Positions 7,792 through 15,270 of a DNA stretch of 39,596 bases are shown piece by piece. This stretch comes from Candidatus Woesearchaeota archaeon (GTDB taxonomy: Archaea > Nanobdellota > Nanobdellia > Woesearchaeales > JAHWIC01), in assembly GCA_019322805.1 (NCBI GenBank), contig JAHWIC010000009.1, forward strand, positions 1 to 39,596, written 5' to 3'. Numbering within the stretch: the stretch's first letter is position 1; each line of letters starts with the position of its first letter. The position numbers and the translations under genes are program-made. Under the pieces are notes generated by a model. That model worked only from the letters and a program-made list of their open reading frames with translations. It ran no database searches and was not told the DNA's origin.

Positions 7792-8316
7792 TTATTTGTT
7801 TTCCTTCATCTCAACCCTGCACGAGCAGGGCAGTTTTTTTGCTGCGCGTGTAAATGCCTTCCTTGCAAGCCCTAGATTTGCTTTGTCTATCCTGATCTCA
7901 ATCAAAACCTGGTCTCTCTTGACCCTTGCTGCACTGCCTATCGGCTTTCCAAAGGACTTCTTCATGCCAGTGCTAAACCTGTCTGCACCAGCGCCAGCTG
8001 CCAATGGATTTTCCCTGAGAACATGATGAGGATAAACCTTAACAGCCATAAAATACCCTGTTGCACCAAGAGCCTTTTCAAGAATCCTGTTTGATGTTTG
8101 CCTTGCACTCTCCAGGGAATTATCTCTTATCTGAATATCTTTGTTTGAGAGGAGATTAAGTGTATAGCCATATTTCTTTTTCTCACTCCCCATATTAAAC
8201 CTTACAACCCTCACATTAGGGTTTGCTCTGATAAAAGACTTCTTTCTGTACTTAGATACCCTTGTGTAAGGCCTCTCTAATCTTCTGTATGCACAGGCTT
8301 TTCTTATCCTTGCCAT
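7792..8316 (-). CDS. rpl10e: Large-subunit ribosomal protein L10e (L16 family)
   Basis: A 174-residue match to archaeal/eukaryotic L10e. It starts MARIRKACAYRRLERPYTR and contains the NLLSNKDIQIRDNSLESAR segment, PHHVLRENP, and the GADRFSTGMKKSFGKPIG loop that lies near the peptidyl-transferase/tRNA region in the L16 family. Length is normal. A TATA (CATTTAAAAACC, minus strand) near 8338-8350 fits a leaderless start. Confidence 0.97.
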   Translation of the reverse strand: MARIRKACAYRRLERPYTRVSKYRKKSFIRANPNVRVVRFNMGSEKKKYGYTLNLLSNKDIQIRDNSLESARQTSNRILEKALGATGYFMAVKVYPHHVLRENPLAAGAGADRFSTGMKKSFGKPIGSAARVKRDQVLIEIRIDKANLGLARKAFTRAAKKLPCSCRVEMKENK

Positions 8317-8396
8317 AGCTCGGAGAAATTATAGCTGGTTTTTAAATGTTATGCTTTTATTTATATACGCATTTTTACCACTGAACTTATAGAAAA

Positions 8397-8446
8397 ATTT
8401 ATAAATGAGTTATATCAGAATAGGGTATATTGATTAAAAAGAGGTG
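8397..8446 (+). promoter_or_regulatory. Promoter and ribosome-binding site of the pilin-like operon
   Basis: ATTTATAAATGAG at 8397-8409 is a strong archaeal TATA box. GAGGTG at 8441-8446 lies seven bases before ATG 8454. The TATA-to-TTG (8430) distance would also allow a leaderless start at that TTG. The clear GAGGTG favours ATG 8454. Confidence 0.6.
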
Positions 8447-8453
8447 TAAGAAT

Positions 8454-9032
8454 ATGCGAATAATAAAAAGTAAGAGGTCTTCTTTAAACATATCCATAAA
8501 CGCTATTGTGATTATAGTGTTGGCCATGACTTTCTTGGGTTTGGGCCTTGGATTTGTGAGGAACATGTTTGGGGGCATTACAGAGACAACCTTTACTGTA
8601 CAGGACCAGATTAAACAGCAGATCCTGGATGACTTAAGGACTGGTGACAAAAAGCTGTCTTTCCCAACAAATGAGCTTCAGATTGTACACGGAGATGCCA
8701 AGGTATTAGCTATTGGCATTAAGAACACAGAGGTATCTGCCCTGAATTTTGAGATAGACATAAAATATATTCCTGCTTCAGGAGCTGCAGAAGAAATTCT
8801 GCCAGGCACCCCAAAAGATATTGTTATAGGCAGTGAGACCAAGACCCTGGGAGCGTTTGTGTGGGACTCAACAACCCAGATATTAGGAACAAATGAAGCA
8901 AGCGTATACCCAATAAAATTCACTGCCGGAGCAACTACAGGAACATATATAGTAAAAATACAAGTAGCGAAAGCAGGGGATAGTGGAACTGGAGAGTATG
9001 CATCAAAATCCTTCTTTATAACGATTACTTAA
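8454..9032 (+). CDS. Pilin-like secreted protein with class III-type N-terminus
   Basis: A 192-residue protein with a short basic head (MRIIKSKRSS) and then a long hydrophobic segment (residues ~10-32) ending in GLGFVRNMFGG. This is the layout of an archaeal type IV pilin or pseudopilin processed by a PibD-like peptidase. The remainder is a beta-rich, Cys-free ectodomain. The third gene of this cluster has the same plan (hydrophobic head ending in ARNLLGG), so the two look like paralogues. The reading frame extends upstream to TTG 8430, but the ribosome site argues for 8454. Exact family not identified. Confidence 0.7.
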   Translation: MRIIKSKRSSLNISINAIVIIVLAMTFLGLGLGFVRNMFGGITETTFTVQDQIKQQILDDLRTGDKKLSFPTNELQIVHGDAKVLAIGIKNTEVSALNFEIDIKYIPASGAAEEILPGTPKDIVIGSETKTLGAFVWDSTTQILGTNEASVYPIKFTAGATTGTYIVKIQVAKAGDSGTGEYASKSFFITIT

Positions 9033-9044
9033 AGGTGATGGAAA

Positions 9045-9257
9045 ATGAAAAAACGCTTAACTGCACAACAGGAATTCGACATAATGAAGCTGGTGCTTGA
9101 CAAATTCTTATGGCTGGGGTTTGTTGTAATGGCATACGGGCTTTACCAGATGTTCAATGTAGGAATCCCAATAGGATTGACATGGATAATCACTGGAGCA
9201 GTAGTATTGATATTGTTCACGGTGATAATTGTAAAAGAGTATGAAATCATTAAATAA
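9045..9257 (+). CDS. Small two-helix membrane protein in the pilin-like cluster
   Basis: A 70-residue protein with two membrane segments (about residues 22-38 and 43-63) and short charged ends. GGTGATG at 9034-9040 precedes ATG 9045. It sits 12 bases after the first pilin-like gene and 22 before the second. Position suggests a partner in assembly or anchoring of the two pilin-like proteins, but no family is recognised. Confidence 0.7.
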   Translation: MKKRLTAQQEFDIMKLVLDKFLWLGFVVMAYGLYQMFNVGIPIGLTWIITGAVVLILFTVIIVKEYEIIK

Positions 9258-9279
9258 TTTTTTTCTTTTTTAATTTAAA

Positions 9280-9840
9280 ATGAACAAAAAAGGAATAGAA
9301 TTATCTGTGAATTTTCTTGTAACCATCATTCTAGCAATAACAATCTTTGTGTTCGGGATCATGTTCGCAAGAAACCTTCTTGGCGGCGCAGAAGACATAA
9401 CAAGGATGAGCGAGGAAGACCTTGACGCAAAGATGGATGATCTGATGTGCCCTGGCGATGAGAGGGTTTGCTTTGGAGTGCGCACAAAAACTGCAAAAAG
9501 AGGAGAGCTTGTTATATTTGGTATAAGGATCCTCAACGTCCTTGATGACCCTAAGGAGTTTATAATTGAGGTAAATGCAATCGGCGCAATCTTAAAGGGA
9601 GAGCGCGACATCACAAATCTCCCTAACCTCGTAATATTCAAGTCTGTCAAGCCATTAGCTGTTCTTCCGGAGCGTAGAACAGAAACAATTGACACCAATG
9701 ACGATATGAAAATTGGCGTAGGGATACAGCCGGCAAATAATGCGCCTCCTGGAAAATACATCCTTGATATCTATGTCAGATGCCCGGGCTGTGATGAAGA
9801 GGTTTACGGCTATAACAAGTTATATGTAGAAGTAAAATAA
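9280..9840 (+). CDS. Pilin-like secreted protein, second copy
   Basis: A 186-residue protein starting MNKKGIELSVNFLVTI, with a hydrophobic helix to about residue 27 and then ARNLLGG. A polar basic head ending in KKG before the hydrophobic stretch is typical of class III signal peptides. The ectodomain contains a Cys pair (CPGDERVC) and a second pair near the C-terminus (RCPGC), possibly disulfides outside the cell. It ends exactly where the convergent tpiA gene ends, with no gap. Specific family unknown. Confidence 0.7.
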   Translation: MNKKGIELSVNFLVTIILAITIFVFGIMFARNLLGGAEDITRMSEEDLDAKMDDLMCPGDERVCFGVRTKTAKRGELVIFGIRILNVLDDPKEFIIEVNAIGAILKGERDITNLPNLVIFKSVKPLAVLPERRTETIDTNDDMKIGVGIQPANNAPPGKYILDIYVRCPGCDEEVYGYNKLYVEVK

Positions 9841-10599
9841 TTAATAATGAACTATATCTGAGAAGCTTTTAGCGTCGAGACTTGCTCCTCCAATTAAACC
9901 GCCATCAATGTTCTCTTTTGCCATAAGCTCTTTTATATTCTTCGGCTTTACAGAGCCGCCATAAAGAATCCTTGTTTTTTCAGCTGCCTTTTCACCAAAG
10001 ATATCCTTAAGCAATTCCCTTATAAAAACATGAACTTCCTCTGCCTGTTCTGGTGTTGCAGTTTTTCCTGTCCCAATAGCCCATACTGGCTCGTAAGCGA
10101 TAACAACCTTAAGCATCTCTTCTTTGCTTAAGCCAGCCAAGCCATTCTCAACATGATCTTTAACAACATCCTTTGTTTTGCCTGCCTCGCGTTCTTCAAG
10201 CTTTTCTCCAACACATACAATTGGAGTTAAGCTGTTCTTTAAAGCAACCTTTGTCCTCTTGTTTACTGTTTTGTTGGTCTCATTAAAATAAGCCCTTCTC
10301 TCTGAATGGCCTATTATCACATGGCTGCAAAGCTCCTTAAGCATTAAAGGCGAGATTTCACCTGTAAAAGCCCCTTCTTCCTCAAAGTACAGGTTCTGTG
10401 CTCCAACCTTCACATTTGATGCTGCAAGCTCTGCCTTGACAGAAGACAAAGCTGTAAACGGCGGACAGACAATTATTTCTCTATCTTTAACATCAGCAAC
10501 TAACTCCCTTAATTCCTTGACTAAAGAAACAGCCTCCCCAATATTCTTGTTCATCTTCCAGTTTCCCGCGATAATGGGTGTCCTTGTCATATTATCCAC
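9841..10599 (-). CDS. tpiA: Triosephosphate isomerase, bacterial/eukaryotic type
   Basis: Interconverts dihydroxyacetone phosphate and glyceraldehyde 3-phosphate. Catalytic residues are visible: Lys15 in NWKMN, His98 in GHSERR, Glu170 in YEPVWAIGTG, and the phosphate-binding YGGSVKPKN loop. At 252 residues, and with the NWKMN/GHSERR forms, it matches the long bacterial/eukaryotic type rather than the ~225-residue archaeal type, which suggests transfer from bacteria. Start at codon 1 or Met4; codon 1 lies 1 base after the upstream stop. It is the last gene of the minus-strand operon that begins near 13151. Confidence 0.96.
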   Translation of the reverse strand: MDNMTRTPIIAGNWKMNKNIGEAVSLVKELRELVADVKDREIIVCPPFTALSSVKAELAASNVKVGAQNLYFEEEGAFTGEISPLMLKELCSHVIIGHSERRAYFNETNKTVNKRTKVALKNSLTPIVCVGEKLEEREAGKTKDVVKDHVENGLAGLSKEEMLKVVIAYEPVWAIGTGKTATPEQAEEVHVFIRELLKDIFGEKAAEKTRILYGGSVKPKNIKELMAKENIDGGLIGGASLDAKSFSDIVHY

Positions 10600-10600
10600 T

Positions 10601-11311
10601 TTATTTTCTACTTATTCTTTTTAGAGCCTTGTTTAAATACTTTTCTTTTTTGACTATTTTATGGTTTAATGATAATACCCGGACAAAGAATCCGATCAAA
10701 ACCAAGATAAATCCATGGATGATGATATTAGAAAGCAGCTGCCTAGCAAGATCATAGAAAAGTCCTATTGGATACATAGCTATCAGATTGCTTCCTTCTG
10801 AAAACAGCCATGTTCCTCCTTCAAAAAGCATCCTATGGAACACATCAAAATAAAGCTCGAAATTCAGGACTGAAAACAGCAAATCAAGAAGAGCAAAGCA
10901 TACTGTTAATAGCCCTCCTCCAATCAGCACATTGATTACTGGCTTAGTCATCGAGTCTTTATTCAGCCAAAGAAAAACAGCAAATAAAACAAGGAAAATA
11001 ATCAATGAAAAATTAAGCAAACTAAAGCCAGCATTAACCGCCTTCTTTACATCCAACAAATGCTGTTTTTCCTCGCCATCATAGATATCAATATCAACTA
11101 ATCCGGGTTTCTGGTCTTTAAAATAATCAAGCAGCTTTCCATCAATCTCATCAGCATTCTCAAATTTCTCATAAACACCCTGATTTTCAAACTCAGCAGA
11201 GTGAAGGTTTGTATCAAACAATATCAGCTTAAAATTAAGAAGGTAAAGAATCAGAGGAATGATTAATATCAACAAAACAAGAAGGGTCTTGGAGATTATT
11301 GATCTTTTCAT
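10601..11311 (-). CDS. Integral membrane protein resembling the DUF1461/TIGR01906 (Lit-like) family
   Basis: The 236-residue protein has an N-terminal membrane helix (residues ~8-25), an extracytoplasmic segment, then about four more helices. The stretch FDVFHRMLFEGGTW followed by LIAMYPIGLFYD resembles the FHxxxF...W...LIxLYP...F motif of DUF1461. In Firmicutes that family includes the Lit lipoprotein acyltransferase. Function in archaea is unknown, and the match is from memory of the motif only. The start overlaps the upstream coiled-coil gene stop by 4 bases, implying translational coupling. Confidence 0.6.
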   Translation of the reverse strand: MKRSIISKTLLVLLILIIPLILYLLNFKLILFDTNLHSAEFENQGVYEKFENADEIDGKLLDYFKDQKPGLVDIDIYDGEEKQHLLDVKKAVNAGFSLLNFSLIIFLVLFAVFLWLNKDSMTKPVINVLIGGGLLTVCFALLDLLFSVLNFELYFDVFHRMLFEGGTWLFSEGSNLIAMYPIGLFYDLARQLLSNIIIHGFILVLIGFFVRVLSLNHKIVKKEKYLNKALKRISRK

Positions 11312-11877
11312 CTGTTTGTTCTTCTCATCTTGGATATCAATCTTTCAAGGGTGTCTATCTTCCTCATAAGCTCAAGCTTTTCCCTGTCAACAGCAAGTAT
11401 ACTATCTGCATACTTGGTTAATTCAAAGTCCTCTTTCTTCAGGTTTTTGCTTACATCTGACAGCTTGGATATTGTCTTGTTCAATTCATCAATCTTTGGC
11501 TTTACAGAATCAACCTGAGCTTTAAGCTCAGCATAGCCGCCATAGTCTTTCTTTAGTTTCTCGATATTAACATTAAGCTCTTTTCCAAGCTCGTCCTCAA
11601 ACTTCTGCAGAACCTTTCCTTGCAGCTGAGATTTCAACAATTTAAAATCATAGACCTCCTTCTTGAGTGATTCCTTGGACTCATTTATTATATCCAGGTT
11701 TTTCTCAAACCTCTTAAGGAAATCCTCGTGTCTTGCGCTAGAATCATTAACTGATTTCTTTAAGCTCTCAATATCAGCCTTAAAAGAAGAGACCTCTTTC
11801 TTTAATTCATTAAAATCATTAGAAACAGCCTTGATATCCTCTTTTATATTCACCAGCTCTTTTATTTTGCCAAGCAT
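11308..11877 (-). CDS. Coiled-coil protein of unknown function
   Basis: The 189-residue protein is almost entirely heptad-rich (repeats of LKK, ELK, SLKK, KIDEL) from residue ~5 to the end. It has no signal peptide, membrane segment or cysteine. It should form a long rod or fibre. It is coupled by a 4-base overlap to the membrane protein downstream, so it may be a cytoplasmic scaffold for that protein. Confidence 0.7.
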   Translation of the reverse strand: MLGKIKELVNIKEDIKAVSNDFNELKKEVSSFKADIESLKKSVNDSSARHEDFLKRFEKNLDIINESKESLKKEVYDFKLLKSQLQGKVLQKFEDELGKELNVNIEKLKKDYGGYAELKAQVDSVKPKIDELNKTISKLSDVSKNLKKEDFELTKYADSILAVDREKLELMRKIDTLERLISKMRRTNR

Positions 11878-11909
11878 AAGAACAGAAATAGGTGATTAAT
11901 TTATAAAGA

Positions 11910-12401
11910 TTACTGGTCAATTACTTTCCTATCCTTGCCTTTCTTATCCCTAACAACAAGCTCTCGTTTTCTTATCCTTCTAAGAATCAACTCATCAACC
12001 TGCAATTCTCGCATAATCATCTCTTTTCCAGTCACTTCTTCCTGGGCTCTTTTAATTTCATTCTTGATGTCTTCGACTATCTCATTCTTAGGCAGTTCCA
12101 TCAATGCCCCTGGGCCTGGAGAGCCACCTCCTTCAATAACCATAGAGCCTCTTGGAATATCAACATCTAATCCTCTAACTGCCTCAACCATCTCTTTTGA
12201 ACCAGAATAATCAAGACCTACCCTATCATACCTAAAGTCACTAAAAACCTCTTGAGGTGTAGGGCTGTAAAATCTAGCAGTATAAGCAGGAAGATCGCTG
12301 TTCAGGAAATATTCAGCTACAACATTGCAGTCTCCTGAAAATGCATAGTTAGCGCTGCACGGATGATAGCTTACATTGCAATTTCCGCTGCGGTATCCCA
12401 T
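11910..12401 (-). CDS. Hypothetical protein with Cys-rich N-terminus
   Basis: A 163-residue protein not recognised from any family. The first ~25 residues hold three cysteines (NCNVSYHPCSA, GDCNVV) and may bind metal or form disulfides, although no signal peptide is seen. The C-terminal half is helical and charged, ending in repeated Arg/Lys-Asp/Glu clusters. It starts one base after the stop of the upstream gene, so it is part of the same operon. Confidence 0.6.
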   Translation of the reverse strand: MGYRSGNCNVSYHPCSANYAFSGDCNVVAEYFLNSDLPAYTARFYSPTPQEVFSDFRYDRVGLDYSGSKEMVEAVRGLDVDIPRGSMVIEGGGSPGPGALMELPKNEIVEDIKNEIKRAQEEVTGKEMIMRELQVDELILRRIRKRELVVRDKKGKDRKVIDQ

Positions 12402-12402
12402 T

Positions 12403-12849
12403 TTATTTTAGCACAAAAACCTCTTTCTTTTCTTTAGAAGCATCATTTATTGCCTCTTCAATTGATTTATGAGCTTCGCTCTTCTTTTTTTTAGGAGCAT
12501 TATCCAGCCTATTGCTTGCAGCCATCTGCTTATGTCTTATTTCATCAGCTGCTTTTTTTGAAACGTTATGCGTCCATGAATCGTCAGCTTTTTTTGCTTT
12601 TTCCTCTTCTCTCTTTATATTGTCTATCAGTGTATTCTCTTTTTCCTGTTCTTTTTTCTGCTCCTCTTCCTCATGGTTGTTTTGGTAATCTCTGCTAAGA
12701 GCTTCGTCCTCTTTCCTGTTGTAGTCATTACTATTATAATGCTCAAAGGGGTCACTGCTATCATCCTTATCAAAATAAGCAGTATTTATACCTTGATGAG
12801 TATCCCCTTCATAACTTTGCCCTGGTCCGTGATTTGCCTGATATGCCAT
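12403..12849 (-). CDS. Hypothetical highly charged protein
   Basis: Taken from ATG 12849 (MAYQANHGPGQSYEG...), one base after the preceding stop. A longer frame begins at 12873 but would overlap that gene by 23 bases. The 148 residues are hydrophilic, with an Asp/Asn/Tyr-rich first third, a Glu/Lys/Gln-rich middle (EEEEQKKEQEKEN) likely helical, and a Lys-rich end. No domain is recognised. Probably disordered or coiled-coil and cytoplasmic. Confidence 0.55.
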   Translation of the reverse strand: MAYQANHGPGQSYEGDTHQGINTAYFDKDDSSDPFEHYNSNDYNRKEDEALSRDYQNNHEEEEQKKEQEKENTLIDNIKREEEKAKKADDSWTHNVSKKAADEIRHKQMAASNRLDNAPKKKKSEAHKSIEEAINDASKEKKEVFVLK

Positions 12850-12850
12850 T

Positions 12851-13006
12851 TTACGATGCCCTAAAACCTGCAAATTTGTTCTCTAATTTAAATCCTTTCT
12901 TTTTTAACTTATTTGTAATTCTGATATTTATAAAAATAGTACAGAATTCCTTAAAATCCTCATATTCATCGATATTTCCAAGCTTGTTTAAGATTTCTTT
13001 TTCCAT
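12851..13006 (-). CDS. Small hypothetical protein downstream of the AbrB-like gene
   Basis: A 51-residue frame from ATG 13006 (MEKEILNKLGNIDEYEDFKEF...). The ATG is one base after the stop of the AbrB-like gene, and the stop is one base before the next start. The tight spacing supports a real gene. Being second behind an AbrB-like gene with an operator recalls toxin-antitoxin order, but no toxin motif is visible, so that is only a possibility. Confidence 0.5.
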   Translation of the reverse strand: MEKEILNKLGNIDEYEDFKEFCTIFINIRITNKLKKKGFKLENKFAGFRAS

Positions 13007-13007
13007 T

Positions 13008-13151
13008 TTAATCAGTTGGCTTTTTAAGTATGTCAATAGTCAATTTTACTATGGTGCGTGGCTTTAGCTCATCCTCTAAAAGCCTAGGTATAACTATAAT
13101 AGATTGAGAACCGTGCTTTGCAATTTTCTTGGTTAAGGTGAATTGTTTCAT
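13008..13151 (-). CDS. AbrB/SpoVT-like DNA-binding protein (short)
   Basis: A 47-residue gene from ATG 13151 to TAA 13008. The protein MKQFTLTKKIAKHGSQSIIV then IPRLLEDELKP and TIVKLTID follows the swapped-hairpin AbrB pattern: an N-terminal strand, a G-x-S-x-x-I/V-x-I-P motif, a short helix and the 'kPgt.vkl.i' strand. Such proteins are dimeric transcription factors or antitoxins. A 10-bp inverted repeat immediately upstream of the ATG is the likely binding site. It heads a minus-strand run of genes extending to tpiA. Confidence 0.72.
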   Translation of the reverse strand: MKQFTLTKKIAKHGSQSIIVIPRLLEDELKPRTIVKLTIDILKKPTD

Positions 13152-13174
13152 CTTATGTATATTCTATACATAAG
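13152..13174 (-). promoter_or_regulatory. Palindromic operator at the AbrB-like gene start
   Basis: CTTATGTATA (13152-13161) and TATACATAAG (13165-13174) are perfect inverted repeats around TTC, directly before the ATG at 13151. A minus-strand TATA-like TTTAAATAG lies at about 13187-13195, so the palindrome overlaps the expected transcription start. That is where a repressor would block initiation, and the adjacent AbrB-like dimer is the obvious candidate (inferred). Confidence 0.65.
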
Positions 13175-13204
13175 TAAGAGGAACTACTATTTAAAGCTTT
13201 CTGT

Positions 13205-13331
13205 TTTTAACTACTTAGAAGTAGTTACTATTCTATCTAGGGCTTATGAAAAAACGAAACATTTATATATGAGTTATTACATAGAAGTAATACTAGGACC
13301 TTACTGGTTCTAAGGGGGTATTTAAAAAGGG
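13205..13331 (+). promoter_or_regulatory. Promoter region of the TFE gene with small palindromes
   Basis: Two TATA-like boxes are visible: ACATTTATATATGAG at about 13257-13271 and GTATTTAAAAAGG at about 13318-13331. The second is better placed for ATG 13365. AACTACTT-AG-AAGTAGTT near 13208-13225 and TAGGACC/GGTTCTA (13294-13300/13306-13312, one G-T) are small inverted repeats. They may be operators for TFE or for the divergent AbrB operon. Confidence 0.45.
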
Positions 13332-13364
13332 GAGAAGGATAAAAATAGAAGGCTCAATCGAAAA

Positions 13365-13862
13365 ATGATATTAACAAACAAAAAGCTGTTTGAGGTTGTT
13401 GAAGAGATTGTAGGAGAAGCAGGTGTTGCTATAGTTAAATACCTAAAAGACAGAAAGAATATTTCTGAGTTTATAGTTGCAGAAAAAACTAAGCTTGATA
13501 TGCAAACTACAAGGCATATACTTTACAAGCTTAATGATTATAACATTGCTTCATATATAAGGAAGAAAGACAGGAAGAAAGGATGGTACATAAGCTACTG
13601 GACATTCAACAGGAAAAGGGTAAAAGACCTTGTGGACAAGCTGAAGAAAGAAAGACTGGAAAAGCTTAAAGAGCAGTTAAGGCGTGAAGAAGAAAACAAA
13701 GGAAACTTCTTTATATGCACCAGGGCATGCGCAAGGCTTGATTTTGACCAGGCAACAGAGTCCCACTTTAAATGTCCTGAATGCGGCTCTTTGCTAAACC
13801 AGCAGGATAATTCCAAAACCATAGGGAATATTAAGGAAAGGATAAAAGAGTTGGAAGCCTGA
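13365..13862 (+). CDS. tfe: Transcription factor E (TFIIE-alpha homologue)
   Basis: Archaeal TFE assists TBP/TFB-dependent promoter opening by RNA polymerase. Residues 1-90 are the winged-helix domain (NISEFIVAEKTKLDMQTTRH as the HTH, then YNIASYIRKKDRKKGWYISYWTF). A charged helical linker follows (about 85-113). The zinc ribbon has Cys118, Cys122, Cys137 and Cys140 (CPEC). Length (165) is slightly short of the usual ~170-180. No obvious partner gene is adjacent; a coiled-coil/membrane operon is divergent. Confidence 0.93.
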   Translation: MILTNKKLFEVVEEIVGEAGVAIVKYLKDRKNISEFIVAEKTKLDMQTTRHILYKLNDYNIASYIRKKDRKKGWYISYWTFNRKRVKDLVDKLKKERLEKLKEQLRREEENKGNFFICTRACARLDFDQATESHFKCPECGSLLNQQDNSKTIGNIKERIKELEA

Positions 13863-13910
13863 TTCTTGTAGTGAAGTTTCTAAGATAGAAGTATCTAAGG
13901 TAGGTAGCTC

Positions 13911-14002
13911 GCCGCAGTCTCGCAAAGCGAGACCAAATTTTCATCTCTCCTCGGCTAGCCAGGGAGAGATGAAAATTTGCCTGAGCAAAGCTCAGGTGCG
14001 GC
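13911..14002. repeat. Perfect four-way-junction palindrome (no linker bases)
   Basis: The closing stem GCCGCA (13911-13916) pairs with TGCGGC (13997-14002). Within it are three abutting arms. GTCTCGC-AAA-GCGAGAC occupies 13917-13933. A 17-bp perfect stem occupies 13934-13950/13963-13979 with a 12-base loop. CCTGAGC-AAA-GCTCAGG occupies 13980-13996. Every base outside loops is paired. It lies in the 238-base gap between TFE and the M29 aminopeptidase and is more GC-rich than its flanks. Sequence is unrelated to the three-copy element but geometry is the same. Confidence 0.85.
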
Positions 14003-14100
14003 TCGTGAAGAGTCCATCTTGAACTAATAGTGAGATTACAATTCTAACTACTTCTTCAGAATAATAAAGTTTAAAAAGTAGCATTCTAAGCTATCTTCTT

Positions 14101-15171
14101 ATGGAAACTGTTGAATCGTTGGGGTGGATCAGAAATAATAATCTTTATGATCTTGCAAAGGGTGCTTCTCTCTATTTAAAAAATATTTTTATTCCATGCC
14201 TGAATGTCAAAGATGAAAAGGTTTTGATAATAGGGGATAAAGGTTTAAAGAACAGGAGAGTAGCTCCTGTTTTATCAGCAGGTTATTACCTGGCAGCAGA
14301 ATCATTGAGATTAAACACAAAGGTTGTTCTGCAGAATATCAAAAGCCGCGGCCAACAGGCTGATGAGGATGTTATATGGGCTCTAGAAAACCTGGAGCAG
14401 GGCAGCGTAGTAATCATCAACGGCTCGGACAAGCTTGGCTCTTTAGAAGACTTAGGCAAAAGTTTCAGAAAACTCTGCATTAAAAAGAACTTCAGGTTTG
14501 TATCCGCAATGAGTCTTGGGTGCCTGCCAACAAAACATGTTGATTCTATTATATCAGCTATAAATGTTAACTACAAGCCATTACAAACGCAGCAGGAAAA
14601 GATAAAAGAAATCCTGGACCAGGGAGAAGATATACATATAAAAACAAATGCTGGAACAGACCTTCATTGTAATGTAAAAGGTATGAAGGCTGTTTCTGCA
14701 GATGGCGCTTATCTCTCTCCTGGCTCTGGCGGCAACCTGCCTGCCGGCGAGGTATATATCCCGATAAACGGAAAAAGGGTTGAAGGAAAGGTTGTAATCG
14801 ACGGAAGCTCAAGAACCCATAAGTATACAACCTTAATCAAGAAGCCAATAACATTAAAAATAGAAGACGGCAGCATTACTGAAGTTGAAGGTAGTGAAGA
14901 AGCAAAAAAACTTGAGCGTACATTAAACTGGGCTGCCTCAAAATCAAAGCATCCAAATGTTGTGAGAAGGATTGGTGAGTTCGGTGTTGGAGTCAATCCA
15001 AAAGCCAGGATTATCGGCTCAACAGGAATAGATGAAAAAACCCTTGGAACTGCTCATGTTGGTATCGGCTCTAACTATTGGTTTGGAGGCTCAATCTACT
15101 CCATAATACACCTTGACCAGGTGTTTAAAGACCCTGTGATTAAGGTGGATGGAAAGAAATTAGAGATCTAG
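14101..15171 (+). CDS. M29-like aminopeptidase (leucyl aminopeptidase/aminopeptidase T family)
   Basis: The 356-residue protein resembles the M29 metallo-aminopeptidases (COG2309). LPAGEVYIP (near 217-225) carries a metal-binding Glu. IGEFGVGVNPKA and TAHVGIGSN (with His) and a later H-x-D (IIHLDQVF) supply further expected ligands. Family members remove N-terminal residues from peptides with a two-metal centre. TATA-like GTTTAAAAAG at about 14069-14078 is positioned for a leaderless ATG at 14101. Confidence 0.82.
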   Translation: METVESLGWIRNNNLYDLAKGASLYLKNIFIPCLNVKDEKVLIIGDKGLKNRRVAPVLSAGYYLAAESLRLNTKVVLQNIKSRGQQADEDVIWALENLEQGSVVIINGSDKLGSLEDLGKSFRKLCIKKNFRFVSAMSLGCLPTKHVDSIISAINVNYKPLQTQQEKIKEILDQGEDIHIKTNAGTDLHCNVKGMKAVSADGAYLSPGSGGNLPAGEVYIPINGKRVEGKVVIDGSSRTHKYTTLIKKPITLKIEDGSITEVEGSEEAKKLERTLNWAASKSKHPNVVRRIGEFGVGVNPKARIIGSTGIDEKTLGTAHVGIGSNYWFGGSIYSIIHLDQVFKDPVIKVDGKKLEI

Positions 15172-15270
15172 CTCCTCTTCTAAGAATTTTGGTTCCCTCA
15201 TCCATTTAGGCAGCTCTAAGTGCGGATAGATTTTATCCAAATCCTTAAATGTATTCCTGGCATCTTTCAT
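15160..15270 (-). CDS. Possible 36-residue gene convergent with the aminopeptidase
   Basis: ATG 15270 to TAA 15160 on the minus strand encodes 36 residues (MKDARNTFKDLDKIYPHLEL then PKWMREPKFLEEELDL). TTTAAATAAAAGG lies about 25 bases upstream, as in the other leaderless genes here. An in-frame stop precedes it. It overlaps the end of the aminopeptidase gene by 12 bases. No family recognised; it could be a real microprotein or chance. Confidence 0.4.
   Translation of the reverse strand: MKDARNTFKDLDKIYPHLELPKWMREPKFLEEELDL

Noticed and set aside
8430..8453. TTG start for the first pilin-like gene
   Set aside because: GAGGTG is correctly spaced for ATG 8454, and the longer form adds residues before the basic head; a leaderless TTG start is not fully excluded.
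12403..12873. Longer start (MQVLGHRK...) for the 148-residue charged protein
   Set aside because: It would overlap the preceding gene by 23 bases; ATG 12849 directly follows that gene's stop, like other junctions in this operon.
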